Assembly: GCA_038134485.1 (NCBI GenBank)
Contig: JAYPVG010000003.1
Coordinates: 1-64,000, forward strand
Source of the DNA: NORP240 sp038134485
GTDB taxonomy: Bacteria; Pseudomonadota; Gammaproteobacteria; Pseudomonadales; Pseudohongiellaceae
DNA length: 64,000 nucleotides
Direction: 5' to 3'
Positions 17,779 to 27,229 of this stretch are shown one piece after another; positions within the stretch are counted from its first letter, which is position 1, and each line of letters starts with the position of its first letter. Below the pieces are notes generated by a model. The model saw only the letters and a program-made list of their open reading frames with translations. It made no database searches and was not told the origin of the DNA. The position numbers and the translations under genes were made by a program.

Positions 17779-20529
17779 ATGAAAAGAATGTTAATCAATG
17801 CAACTCAGGAAGAGGAACTTCGTGTAGCCCTGGTTGATGGGCAGCGCCTGTATGATCTGGACATCGAGAATCGCACCAGAATTCAGAAAAAGGCGAACAT
17901 CTATAAAGGCAAAATTACCCGTGTTGAACCCAGCCTCGAAGCAGCCTTCGTCGATTTCGGGGCAGAGCGACACGGATTTCTGCCCCTCAAAGAAATTTCA
18001 GACCAGTATTACGTCAAGCCTGCCGTCATCAACGGAGAGCGGACACCAATTCGAGAATTGCTGCCCGAAGGTACCGAAGTTGTGCTGCAAGTGGAAAAAG
18101 AAGAGCGCGGGAATAAGGGTGCTGCGCTAACCACTTACATCAGCCTTGCGGGGCGTTACCTCGTATTGATGCCGAATAACCCAAAAGCTGGCGGAATATC
18201 AAGACGCATTGAAGGTGAGGATCGCACAGAGATCCGCGAATCACTGCGGAATCTCGAAATCCCAGATGGTATGGGCCTTATAGTCCGCACCGCCGGGGTT
18301 GGCAAGGAACAGGAAGAACTGCAATGGGATCTTGATTATCTGCTCGCGCTCTGGAAATCAATTCAGGAGGCCGCCTCAGAGCGCTCTGCCCCGTTTTTGA
18401 TCTATGCAGAGAGCAACGTAATTATCCGCACCATTCGGGACTACTTGCGCAAAGAAATCGGTGAAGTGTTACTGGACACTGAGCAGGCCTATAACGAGGC
18501 TCTGAATTTCATCCAGCAAGTGATGCCGCAGTACGAAAATCGTATCAAGCACTACAAGGAAAAATTACCACTCTTTAATCATTATCAAATAGAGGGGCAA
18601 ATAGAGAGTGCGTTCGAGCGGGAAGTAAAGCTTCCCTCCGGTGGATCAATAGTTATCGATCCCACAGAAGCTCTGATCTCCATAGATATCAACTCATCGA
18701 GAGCGACCAGAGGCTCCGATATTGAAGAGACAGCCCTGAACACCAACCTGGAAGCAGCCGATGAGATTGCAAGACAATTGCGCCTCCGAGACATGGGTGG
18801 ACTGGTGGTTGTCGATTTCATAGATATGAATTCAAATCGCAATCAGCGCGAGGTCGAAAACAGAATGCGGGCAGCCCTGGAATCTGACAGGGCTCGGGTG
18901 CAAATCGGCCGCATTTCGAGATTTGGACTCCTGGAAATGTCCCGTCAGCGACTCCGCCCGTCCCTCGGAGAGACCAGTACAATTGTATGCCCACGATGCA
19001 GCGGTCAGGGCACGATTCGAGACGTGGAATCCTTATGTCTGTCGATTCTGCGTATTCTTCAGGAAGAAGCCAACAAGCAGAAAAGTCTGGAAGTCAAAGC
19101 TATAGTTCCGCTGGTTGTAAGCTCCTACCTGCTTAACGAAAAACGCGCAGCCCTTGCAGAGATTGAGTCACAAAGCGGCACTCGCATTATTATTCAACCG
19201 AACCGTGATATGGATACGCCCCATTACGAGATTACTGGCCTAAACAAGAAGGCCCAGACCTATGAGGTTGATTCGGTATCAGAGGCTGATGTCCCCGTTG
19301 TATCCTCGAAAATAGAAAAACCGGAACAACCGGCTGTACAGGCACCTACTGTCAATTCCGCACCGGTCGCCAGGAAAAAAATAAAGAAAAAGGGTTTTTT
19401 CGCACGGCTGCTCACCGCACTTTTCGGCAATGACGACAGTGGGCGCAAGTCAGAAAAACAGCCCAGCAAGAGTCATAAGGATCAACGTCGAAACAGAACC
19501 CAGGGTAAAGGCCAGGGCCGACAGGCGAACAGAAGTGGCCGACGGGACGAGAATCGCCGGAGTAACGACAGGACTGAACAACAAAATCAAGGTCAGCAGC
19601 GCAGGAGTGGTGGAAGCCGGGACGATAACCGCCCTGGCGCCGAACGGGGTAAAGCTGCTCGAGGCAGCAAAGAGCAGCGACAAAGAGATAAGTCAGGCAA
19701 GAAACTTGACGCCGACAAGCAGGAAAATAGTCAAGCTAGGCAAGCGGACGACTCCGGTTCTGGCAATCATAAGGAAAATCTCCGCAGGCCGGGTAGCAAA
19801 CGCCCGCGCAATACTGCGCCGCGCAACCGAGGACCCCGACCTGAACCAGAAGCACAAATCCGGAGCGAGCCGTCGGTAGACCCAGCGCAGGAAATACCGC
19901 AGGCATCTGCCGCGGAACCCAGCACCGCTTTGCCTGGTCAAGCCTCAGTCGGAGTCGTTCAGGGCAGCGCTATTGATATTCAGCCGCCGCAATCGGTCGA
20001 GCAGACAGCAAGCAGTCCGGACAATACCGAACTGGCTGCCTCCGACACTACGAACGCAATTGCGGAGAACACGATGGTTGACAAGGGCGCACACACCATC
20101 AGTGATGCACTTATCGATAACTTGGAATCCTCTCCAACCGAAGCAATTGACCAAGGCGGCAATCTTGTTAACCAAGAAACGCAGACCGCAGAATCTGCTG
20201 ATAGTAATACTCGGCCACAGCACCCGGCACAAAAAATCGCCACGCCAGAAGAGCCCGGGTCAGGCCAGTCGGACCAGGAAACCCCGATGTTATCCGAAGA
20301 AATCGTAGCCGATTCGTCTCCAGAAAGCCTCGATATGGAGCACGGAATTCAGCCTGAGATTGCTGACGACCACTCTCAGGACAATGCTTTCGAGGAATCA
20401 CCTGAACCCGATTCAGTTGAAGTGATCCCTTCGTATTCGGATTCTGAAAGCGCGCCTAACTCTGGACGCGCGCCTAACGATCCGAGAGAAGTCCGCAGAC
20501 GTCAGCTCAAAGAGCAGGAAGCCGACTAA
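17779..20529 (+). CDS. rne: ribonuclease E
   Basis: RNase E is the essential endoribonuclease that starts mRNA decay and matures rRNA and tRNA. The catalytic half (about 1-510) has an S1 domain after residue 37, the metal-binding aspartates D303 (SIDINSS) and D346 (VDFIDMN), and the zinc-link cysteines C404 and C407 (CPRC). All four are at the same residue numbers as in E. coli. A basic amphipathic segment at about 531-552 (KKKGFFARLLTALFG) matches the membrane-targeting helix. The tail is disordered: an arginine-rich RNA-binding stretch (about 560-680), then an acidic S/P/E-rich region. At 916 residues it is shorter than the E. coli enzyme (1,061). A long leader precedes it. Confidence 0.98.
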   Translation: MKRMLINATQEEELRVALVDGQRLYDLDIENRTRIQKKANIYKGKITRVEPSLEAAFVDFGAERHGFLPLKEISDQYYVKPAVINGERTPIRELLPEGTEVVLQVEKEERGNKGAALTTYISLAGRYLVLMPNNPKAGGISRRIEGEDRTEIRESLRNLEIPDGMGLIVRTAGVGKEQEELQWDLDYLLALWKSIQEAASERSAPFLIYAESNVIIRTIRDYLRKEIGEVLLDTEQAYNEALNFIQQVMPQYENRIKHYKEKLPLFNHYQIEGQIESAFEREVKLPSGGSIVIDPTEALISIDINSSRATRGSDIEETALNTNLEAADEIARQLRLRDMGGLVVVDFIDMNSNRNQREVENRMRAALESDRARVQIGRISRFGLLEMSRQRLRPSLGETSTIVCPRCSGQGTIRDVESLCLSILRILQEEANKQKSLEVKAIVPLVVSSYLLNEKRAALAEIESQSGTRIIIQPNRDMDTPHYEITGLNKKAQTYEVDSVSEADVPVVSSKIEKPEQPAVQAPTVNSAPVARKKIKKKGFFARLLTALFGNDDSGRKSEKQPSKSHKDQRRNRTQGKGQGRQANRSGRRDENRRSNDRTEQQNQGQQRRSGGSRDDNRPGAERGKAARGSKEQRQRDKSGKKLDADKQENSQARQADDSGSGNHKENLRRPGSKRPRNTAPRNRGPRPEPEAQIRSEPSVDPAQEIPQASAAEPSTALPGQASVGVVQGSAIDIQPPQSVEQTASSPDNTELAASDTTNAIAENTMVDKGAHTISDALIDNLESSPTEAIDQGGNLVNQETQTAESADSNTRPQHPAQKIATPEEPGSGQSDQETPMLSEEIVADSSPESLDMEHGIQPEIADDHSQDNAFEESPEPDSVEVIPSYSDSESAPNSGRAPNDPREVRRRQLKEQEAD

Positions 20530-20583
20530 CAGGCGTCTTGTCAATCTATTGCTCTTTCGCTAAGAAATTTGCAGGGGCCTATC

Positions 20584-20616
20584 AAAAAAGGCCGTAACTC
20601 ATAGTTGCGGCCTTTT
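20584..20616. terminator. bidirectional intrinsic terminator between rne and etfA
   Basis: GGCCGTAACT and AGTTGCGGCC (20590-20612) form a 10-bp stem with one G-T pair and a 3-nt loop. An A6 run precedes it and a T4 run follows. It lies between the convergent 3' ends of rne (plus) and etfA (minus) and can terminate both. Confidence 0.9.
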
Positions 20617-20684
20617 CTATGTCTCTTCAACCGCACGGACTGAACCTGCAAGGCGTCATTCAGTCTCCCGTCGATTCAAGGTCT

Positions 20685-21611
20685 TTATAGCTTGCTTTCG
20701 AGTTCCGGTAACGCCTGAAACAAGTCTGCAACCAGACCATAATCTGCCACCTGGAAAATCGGCGCCTCTTCATCTTTGTTGATGGCGACAATAACCTTCG
20801 AGTCCTTCATACCGGCCAAGTGCTGAATTGCGCCGGAAATTCCAACCGCAATGTAGAGATCGGGCGCTACAATCTTACCCGTTTGTCCAACCTGCATATC
20901 GTTTGGAACAAATCCTGCGTCCACAGCAGCTCTAGAGGCACCAATCGCGGCACCTAGCTTATCTGCCACTTTTTCAAGCAATGCAAAATTTTCACCGTTT
21001 TGCATACCGCGTCCACCCGATATCACGATCGACGCCGAGGTCAATTCCGGTCGCTCTGATTGCGAAAGCTCTTCGCCTACAAACCTGGATATTTCCTGGC
21101 TCCCGACATAATCACAGCTTTCAATTGTTCCCGTCCCACCTCCAGCCGCCTCACCGAAAGCCGTGGTGCGAACGGTAATTACTTTGATCGGGTCAATGGA
21201 TTGTACAGTTGCTATCGCGTTACCGGCGTATATCGGGCGTACAAATGTATCCTCAGACACGACTGCTGTTATGTCAGAGATTTGTCCGACGTCCAGGAGT
21301 GCCGCAACCCGAGGCATAAGGTTTTTGCCTGTCGTGGTCGCAGGTGCAAGGATGTGACCGTATGGCTTGCCGACTTCGGCCACGACAAGCGCTATACTTT
21401 CAGCCAGCTGGTGTTCGTGCGCCGGGCTATCTGCAACAATTACCCTGCCTACACCCTCCACAGTCGCGGCAGCTTTTGCTACGAGTTCGCAGTTCGAGCC
21501 TACAACCAACACGTCCAGGGTATCGACAAGCTGCAGGCCCGCGGAAATCGCGCTGAGTGTGCCGCCTTTCAGGGTACTGTTATCGTGCTCTGCTACAATC
21601 AATACGCTCAT
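20685..21611 (-). CDS. etfA: electron transfer flavoprotein subunit alpha
   Basis: EtfA is the FAD-binding subunit of the ETF heterodimer, which passes electrons from acyl-CoA and related dehydrogenases to ETF:quinone oxidoreductase. The 308-residue protein has the C-terminal FAD domain with SGGRGMQNGENF, GASRAAVDAGFVPNDMQVGQ, APDLYIAVGISGAIQH and AINKDEEAPIFQVADYG. A good ribosome-binding sequence (AGGGG) lies 6 nt before the ATG. It lies 9 bp downstream of etfB. No dehydrogenase or ETF-QO gene is adjacent. Confidence 0.97.
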   Translation of the reverse strand: MSVLIVAEHDNSTLKGGTLSAISAGLQLVDTLDVLVVGSNCELVAKAAATVEGVGRVIVADSPAHEHQLAESIALVVAEVGKPYGHILAPATTTGKNLMPRVAALLDVGQISDITAVVSEDTFVRPIYAGNAIATVQSIDPIKVITVRTTAFGEAAGGGTGTIESCDYVGSQEISRFVGEELSQSERPELTSASIVISGGRGMQNGENFALLEKVADKLGAAIGASRAAVDAGFVPNDMQVGQTGKIVAPDLYIAVGISGAIQHLAGMKDSKVIVAINKDEEAPIFQVADYGLVADLFQALPELESKL

Positions 21612-21620
21612 ACTGTACCC

Positions 21621-22370
21621 CTAAATTACCTTTGCTTCGGTCTTGAGCTTTTCTATAAGCTCGTCCACAGACGCAACCTTGATTCCGGCGGTTCTCTCGG
21701 CAGGCGGCTCCACGCTCAATGTTTTGATACTGGATTGTACAGAGACGCCAAGATCACCCGGACTTAGGGTGTCGATTGGCTTCTTCTTCGCTTTCATAAT
21801 ATTCGGCAGCGAGGCGTACCTGGGTTCGTTCAGTCGCAAATCGGTAGTAACAATAGCCGGCAGTTCCAATTCCACCGTTTGCTCACCACCGTCGACTTCT
21901 CGCGACACGATAATCTTGCTCTCCGCAAGATCAGCTCGACAGGCAAATGTGCCCTGGGGCATTCCAGTTAAAGCGCCAAGCATCTGACCAACCTGATTAT
22001 TATCCGTATCAATGGACTGCTTGCCCAGGAGTACCAGGTCGACCCCCTCCTTTTCAATGAGCGCCTTGAGAATCTTGGCCACACTGAGGGGCTGTGCTTC
22101 CTGATCTGTTTCCACCAGGATTCCACGATCTGCACCCAGAGCCAGAGCGGTGCGGATCTGCTCCTGAGATGCGGCAGTACCCACTGATACTACGATGACC
22201 TCATCTACTTTACCCTGCTCCTTAAGGCGCACGGCTTCCTCTACTGCGATCTCGCAAAATGGATTGATGGCCATTTTGGCATTGGCAAGTTCCACACCAC
22301 TATTGTCCGACTTGACCCGGACCTTAACGTACGCGTCTACGACACGTTTGACAGCCACAAGAACCTTCAT
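21621..22370 (-). CDS. etfB: electron transfer flavoprotein subunit beta
   Basis: EtfB binds AMP and docks partner dehydrogenases. The 249-residue protein shows MKVLVAVKRVVDAYVKVRVK at its start, NPFCEIAVEEAVRLKE, ALALGADRGILVET, LVLLGKQSIDTDNNQVGQM and the recognition-loop signature LPAIVTTDLRLNEPRYASL. A GGAG lies 5 nt before the ATG at 22370. It is the first gene of the etfBA operon. Confidence 0.97.
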   Translation of the reverse strand: MKVLVAVKRVVDAYVKVRVKSDNSGVELANAKMAINPFCEIAVEEAVRLKEQGKVDEVIVVSVGTAASQEQIRTALALGADRGILVETDQEAQPLSVAKILKALIEKEGVDLVLLGKQSIDTDNNQVGQMLGALTGMPQGTFACRADLAESKIIVSREVDGGEQTVELELPAIVTTDLRLNEPRYASLPNIMKAKKKPIDTLSPGDLGVSVQSSIKTLSVEPPAERTAGIKVASVDELIEKLKTEAKVI

Positions 22371-22445
22371 GGATTCTCCGTTAGTGCGCTATAAATTACT
22401 GGGATAACCGGTTGCCGCGCTGCTGATAAAGGCCTGGCGACTCCG

Positions 22446-22472
22446 AAAAAAGGCGCCTATAGTGCCGTTTTT
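22446..22472 (-). terminator. candidate intrinsic terminator after the DUF1285 gene
   Basis: An A6 run, GGCGC, CTATA, GTGCC and a T5 run form a short hairpin whose A and T runs also face each other. On the minus strand it ends in six U. It lies 45 bp past the stop of the DUF1285 gene and 76 bp before etfB, so it could separate the two transcripts. The stem is short, with one mismatch on the minus strand. Confidence 0.45.
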
Positions 22473-22516
22473 GCTGCCCCAGGTCAACCAGCCGCAGCCC
22501 TCAAAAGGTTCAGGCA

Positions 22517-23128
22517 TCAAGCATATCCGAGCGAAAAAAAATGTCCTGCGCTCCAAATCCCAAGCAAACTTCCAGACTCGCCGTCAGCAGCGTCTACCAG
22601 CTGATAAAAGACACTTCGAGATAACAAGGCGAAAAGCCCGTCTCGAACCAGCACTGTCGGATGGGGCTCATCACTCTTATCACGCTTCCCAATCTTAAGC
22701 GGGTGGTGCTCATCCACCAGCACCCACTCTCCGGTATTGAGCAAAATCCGTACCTCTTGATCGGAACCGCTACCGCTAATTTCCATTCCCCGCGCGACAT
22801 AAGGACAGTCTTCAACCTTAATACCGACTTTTTCTACTGGCGTTACCAGGAAATAGTTGTCACCCTCTTTCTTGAGCACCGAGGAAAACAGTCTTACCAG
22901 GGCATCCCTTCTGATCACTTGTCCTTCATGAAACCAGGTGCCATCACGCGCAATACGAATGTCCAATTCACCGCAGTAAGGCGGATTCCAAAGGTGCACT
23001 GGCGCTGGACCGGGCTGCCCGATATGTCGAGAAAGTGATAGCGGATCGTCGTGTACTCGATCAGAGCGATGCTCGCTATCCGGCAAATTCTTGTGCCCCG
23101 GGCCCGGGTTATTTACCGAATCAGTCAT
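22517..23128 (-). CDS. DUF1285-family protein
   Basis: This 203-residue soluble protein has the DUF1285 core from about residue 44: VHLWNPPYCGELDIRIARDG, then WFHEGQVIRRDALVRLFSSVL, DNYFLVTPVEKVGIKVEDCP and a C-terminal hydrophobic segment. The N-terminal 40 residues are polar and low in complexity. The family is widespread in Proteobacteria, with known structures but no established function. It diverges from mnmH, and a short terminator-like hairpin follows. I cannot assign a role. Confidence 0.9.
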   Translation of the reverse strand: MTDSVNNPGPGHKNLPDSEHRSDRVHDDPLSLSRHIGQPGPAPVHLWNPPYCGELDIRIARDGTWFHEGQVIRRDALVRLFSSVLKKEGDNYFLVTPVEKVGIKVEDCPYVARGMEISGSGSDQEVRILLNTGEWVLVDEHHPLKIGKRDKSDEPHPTVLVRDGLFALLSRSVFYQLVDAADGESGSLLGIWSAGHFFSLGYA

Positions 23129-23367
23129 GAAAACTTATCTACCCCATCACGATAAGACCTTGCATCATAGTGCGCCCGCCCCGGTAATGAAAGTTGGAAA
23201 GCCTAAGAATTAAATCGGCTTTGCATGATCTTGTTATTCGATGAGTTATCAAAAGCAAACTCGTCTGAAAAGTTAGTTGTCTATACAATGGCTTTCTGGA
23301 TAAAGTGATCTTGCTGTCCGATTTCATCAACTTGCATCCAAGATTCTGTCGGGTGGAATTTAACCCT

Positions 23368-24489
23368 ATGTCTGAAGTGATATCTGCCGAATCCTGTCGG
23401 GAATTCCTGCTAAATAACACTCCTCTGATCGACACGAGGGCTCCTGTTGAATTCGTCAAGGGTAGTCTTCCCGCTGCAATAAACCTTCCCCTGCTGAACG
23501 ACGACGAACGAGAGCAGATAGGATTGAAATATAAACAAGCCGGACAACAGGCTGCCATTCAATTAGGCGAACGACTGATTAGCGGTGAAGTACGGAATCA
23601 ACGAGTGCAGCAATGGACTGGCTACATCCAACAATACCCGGATGCACTGCTTTTCTGTTTTCGCGGCGGATTGAGATCCCAGACCGTCCAGCACTGGCTA
23701 GCACAGGAAGGTATTTTCGTACCCCGAATCGCTGGCGGTTACAAAGCGGTGCGACGCTACCTTTTAAATATCATTGAAGAGGTATATAAAAACTGTCGTT
23801 TCCTCCTGGTAGCCGGCAAAACCGGGTGCGCCAAAACCAGCCTGGTTAATGGCAGTTCGCCCAGCATTGATCTGGAAGGTCTCGCTAACCACCGGGGTTC
23901 CGCGTTCGGACGCAGAGTTCAGCCTCAGCCCACGCAAATCAATTTTGAAATCGCTCTCGCGATTGCGCTTCTGCGTCTGCCCTACGAAGACTATTGCCGA
24001 ATAATTCTGGAAGATGAAAGCCACGCTATTGGCTCGGTATCTCTGCCTCACGGACTTTATGTCAGTATGCGTAATTCACCGCTGGCTGTAATTGAGGAAC
24101 CGCTATCTTATCGGGTAGAAACAATTATGCATGCCTATATACAAGTAAATTATTTTGATTACATAACCCAGGATGCGGCAAACGGAGAGGTTCACTTCAA
24201 AGAATATCTGCTAAGCAGCCTACAGCGCATACGCAATCGACTGGGAGAAGAGTTATACCAAGAAATTCTCCAAGACCTTGGCGAGGCCTTGCGTCAACAC
24301 CTGGGACATCGAGATAGCGAAGCCCACAGAATCTGGATAGAAAAACTTCTCAGCAATTATTACGACCCGATGTATGAGTATCAACTGCAAAAAAAGCAAC
24401 ACCGTATAGTCTTCAGGGGCAATAGCGAAGAATTCAACAAATGGGCTAAACGACTGCAGTACCGTAACCATGATCTGAAGAATGATTAA
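23368..24489 (+). CDS. mnmH: tRNA 2-selenouridine synthase
   Basis: MnmH (SelU) exchanges the sulfur of 2-thiouridine in the wobble position of tRNA-Lys, -Glu and -Gln for selenium, using selenophosphate, via a geranylated intermediate. The rhodanese domain has the catalytic C97 (CFRGGLRSQ), the same residue number as in E. coli. A P-loop (GKTGCAKT, 150-157) begins the second domain, followed by DLEGLANHRGSAFGR and ILEDESHAIGS. The ATG at 23368 gives 373 residues; the frame is open further to 23305. Selenophosphate synthetase (selD) is not in the window. The stop overlaps the next gene by 8 bp. Confidence 0.96.
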   Translation: MSEVISAESCREFLLNNTPLIDTRAPVEFVKGSLPAAINLPLLNDDEREQIGLKYKQAGQQAAIQLGERLISGEVRNQRVQQWTGYIQQYPDALLFCFRGGLRSQTVQHWLAQEGIFVPRIAGGYKAVRRYLLNIIEEVYKNCRFLLVAGKTGCAKTSLVNGSSPSIDLEGLANHRGSAFGRRVQPQPTQINFEIALAIALLRLPYEDYCRIILEDESHAIGSVSLPHGLYVSMRNSPLAVIEEPLSYRVETIMHAYIQVNYFDYITQDAANGEVHFKEYLLSSLQRIRNRLGEELYQEILQDLGEALRQHLGHRDSEAHRIWIEKLLSNYYDPMYEYQLQKKQHRIVFRGNSEEFNKWAKRLQYRNHDLKND

Positions 24490-27229
24490 ACGATTTGATA
24501 TTGAGCCGCTGGAAAAATTTCTGTGCGATGACTATACAATCCTGGTGCCGAATCAACGCATCCGGGACTCTCTGCTCTGCGCTTATACGTTGAAATCAGA
24601 CTCCGATATCTGGTTTACCCCTGATATCAATGCGGTGGATGTCTGGCTGAAAAACACCTGGATTAAACTTGCCAGCCAAGGCAGAACCCCATTTACAAAG
24701 CTACGGATCATCGACAGCACCGAAGAGTTGTTAGTTTGGATCGACATTGTTGAACAGGACCAGCAAAAAACAGCATTGCTGAATATTGAGGAAACTGCTG
24801 CGTCTGCCCAGCAAGCTTATCAGCTCTATCGCCTGTGGCTTGATGACGGCAGCCCAGATGCACAGTTTCCCGCGTCATCGGGCATTCCCGAGCTGACGCT
24901 TTTTGCCAGCTGGAGCCGGGATTTTTATTATTACTGCCAGTCGCAACAGCTAATCAGCCTGGCGGATGCAACCCACTTGCTGTTCAGGGAGCTGGCCAGT
25001 GGTGATCTCGAGCTGCCCCGCAAGTTCGTCGCTGTCAATTTCTATCAGCCTCCTCCAGTCTATATGAAGCTCCTGAGGCTGCTTGTTTCGAATTGGAACA
25101 CGCGACATATTCAAACCTCAATTCCGCTGACAAGCTCCGTCGGCGTGCGCCACAGCTTCGCCGATATCGAACTTGAAGCTCGCGCCTGTGCGAACTGGGC
25201 CAGTGCCATAACTCGAGAGCAACCCGACGCCCATGTAGGCATTATCATTGCCGACGAACAGAACACGCGCCCGGTGATAGAACGGATTTTGAAAGAGACC
25301 TTAAATCCAGAGGCTTTTGTCGATCTGCTATCTGATCAGCCGTTATATAACGGCATTTCCCCATATCGCCCCGTGATTGACAACAAATCTATTGGAGATG
25401 CGCTACTTCTTTTGAACTTGGGCAATCCATTACAGGATACAGAAGATTTCTGTCGAGTGCTGCGATCGTCCAATCTGCTCGGCGGATACGAAGAGCTGGA
25501 AGAGCGAGTGCAACTGGAGAAATATCTCAGGGAAAATCTTGGCCGTCAGTGCAGCGTTTCCCAGCTCATACAAATTATGAGTCGCGAGGGCAAGCCGTAT
25601 TATTGCCCCATTCTGAAAAACATCATGCTGACTGTGGTAAACCAGAGCCGCTCGCACAAGTCGACTGGTTCTCCCAGCGAGTGGGCAAACTACTTTACCA
25701 ATCAGCTTCAGTTACTGGGATGGCCGCAACAGTATTCCAACAAAAACGCAGAAATCCAGGAGCTCGAGGATTGCTGGTGGCAGATAACAAAATCTTTCGC
25801 AACGCACCAACCGCGCGGCGGTGTTATGTCTCGCAATACTGCGATCTCAAGGTTACGAACGCTATGCCAGAAGACCTCGCCGCCTTTCGCGTTCGACCCG
25901 ACCAGGGCGATATCGCTGTACCGAATGAATGACGCCACGGGTCTGCAATTCACCCATACGTGGTTCCTCGGCTTCACTGATCAGGCGCAACCACCGCCCG
26001 TCAAACCGTCCCCATTCATTTCCCATCGGATGCAGAAGGAAGCAGGGATTCCCGGTAGTCACAGTGACGTGCAACTTGCGCTGGCACAGCAAAACTTTGA
26101 CATTCTCTGCGCCTCAACCACCGGGGAAATTCATGCCAGCCATCATTTAGCTAATGACGATGAAAGATTCAGAGCCAGCAGCCTCATTACAAAGTTACAG
26201 GTCCACGAAGCGCCTCTATCTGAAGCCCGGCCCTTCAACGAACTGGATGCCATAATCCCCGGGGATCTGACTCTGGAAACTCTTGAGAATGAGTTGACAG
26301 TTCCACTGCGTGAAGACGAACAAACTGAAGGCGGTCAGTCCATTTTCAGCGATCAATCGGCATGTCCATTTCGAGCTTTCGCTAATCACAGACTAAGGGC
26401 GCGTCCGCTTGAACCCCTGACTAACGGTCTTGACTCCAAAACCCGCGGTACAGCAATGCACATCGCCCTGGAAAAATTGTTTTGCAAAATAACCGACTCT
26501 CGACAGCTGAAGTTATTGAGCAACGGACAGATTCAGCAGGCGGTTCTCGAAAGCGTTGATGCCGCCCTGGACTTCTTGATTCGTCGTCGTCAGTCACTCA
26601 TGACTCCCGCATTTTCCGAAATTGAACGCCGCCGAATGCTACGGCTGCTCGAACAATATATTGAACTTGAAAAACAGCGTGATGATTTCCAGGTAATTGC
26701 GACTGAGAAATCTGTCAGATGGCAGCACAAAAATCTCGCAATTAATCTCAAAATCGATCGAATCGACAAACTCGGCGATCAGAAATTGGGAATCATTGAC
26801 TATAAAACTGGCAAGAGACTAACCCCGCTGAACAGCCTCACCGAAACCCGACCAGAGGATCTTCAGCTGCCTCTTTACTATTGTGCCGTTACAGACAGCC
26901 TGGAAGCCGATGTAGGATCGGTTGTGATTGCCCAGATGGCCACTGGCAGTGTCAAATTTCACGGACTGGCGGAGGCAGCAAATTTCCACTCAACCCTCAA
27001 ACCAGTCAACGGCCGCACAGGCTTTGATTCGGACTGGGCATCACTGACCTCCGAATGGCGCAACGTCATTGTTGGGCTTGCCGAGGAATACATCGAAGGC
27101 ATAGCCAGGGTCAGCCCGATTAAGGGCAGTAAAACCTGCAGCAACTGCAAACTCCAATCGCTTTGCAGAATCAGGCAGCTGGACTCTGCCCTTCAAAATG
27201 CCGCACTCGATGAGGAAGCCGATACATGA
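24482..27229 (+). CDS. AddB-like PD-(D/E)XK nuclease, probable DNA repair protein
   Basis: The 915-residue protein resembles AddB of the AddAB helicase-nuclease, in the proteobacterial subfamily often named probable DNA repair protein. The N-terminal two-thirds is a degenerate helicase-like part without a Walker A motif. The C-terminal third has the RecB-type nuclease motif (GIIDYKTGK, about 773). Cysteines that may form the AddB iron-sulfur staple lie in SACPFRAF (about 628) and CSNCKLQSLC (about 885-896). It overlaps mnmH by 8 bp and the AddA-like gene by 4 bp, so the three are coupled. The likely role is double-strand-end resection with its partner. Confidence 0.88.
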   Translation: MIKRFDIEPLEKFLCDDYTILVPNQRIRDSLLCAYTLKSDSDIWFTPDINAVDVWLKNTWIKLASQGRTPFTKLRIIDSTEELLVWIDIVEQDQQKTALLNIEETAASAQQAYQLYRLWLDDGSPDAQFPASSGIPELTLFASWSRDFYYYCQSQQLISLADATHLLFRELASGDLELPRKFVAVNFYQPPPVYMKLLRLLVSNWNTRHIQTSIPLTSSVGVRHSFADIELEARACANWASAITREQPDAHVGIIIADEQNTRPVIERILKETLNPEAFVDLLSDQPLYNGISPYRPVIDNKSIGDALLLLNLGNPLQDTEDFCRVLRSSNLLGGYEELEERVQLEKYLRENLGRQCSVSQLIQIMSREGKPYYCPILKNIMLTVVNQSRSHKSTGSPSEWANYFTNQLQLLGWPQQYSNKNAEIQELEDCWWQITKSFATHQPRGGVMSRNTAISRLRTLCQKTSPPFAFDPTRAISLYRMNDATGLQFTHTWFLGFTDQAQPPPVKPSPFISHRMQKEAGIPGSHSDVQLALAQQNFDILCASTTGEIHASHHLANDDERFRASSLITKLQVHEAPLSEARPFNELDAIIPGDLTLETLENELTVPLREDEQTEGGQSIFSDQSACPFRAFANHRLRARPLEPLTNGLDSKTRGTAMHIALEKLFCKITDSRQLKLLSNGQIQQAVLESVDAALDFLIRRRQSLMTPAFSEIERRRMLRLLEQYIELEKQRDDFQVIATEKSVRWQHKNLAINLKIDRIDKLGDQKLGIIDYKTGKRLTPLNSLTETRPEDLQLPLYYCAVTDSLEADVGSVVIAQMATGSVKFHGLAEAANFHSTLKPVNGRTGFDSDWASLTSEWRNVIVGLAEEYIEGIARVSPIKGSKTCSNCKLQSLCRIRQLDSALQNAALDEEADT

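Noticed and set aside
19430..19879. Alternative-frame open stretch (149 codons) within the rne tail
   Set aside because: It arises from the low-complexity basic region; rne continues in frame through it.
21060..21767. Long plus-strand open frame (about 235 codons) opposite etfA
   Set aside because: It lies wholly over etfA/etfB on the other strand, has a cysteine- and arginine-heavy composition without recognizable domains, and no plausible ribosome site.
22462..22698. Plus-strand open frame over the end of the DUF1285 gene
   Set aside because: It covers the terminator-like hairpin and the opposite strand of DUF1285; no coding support.
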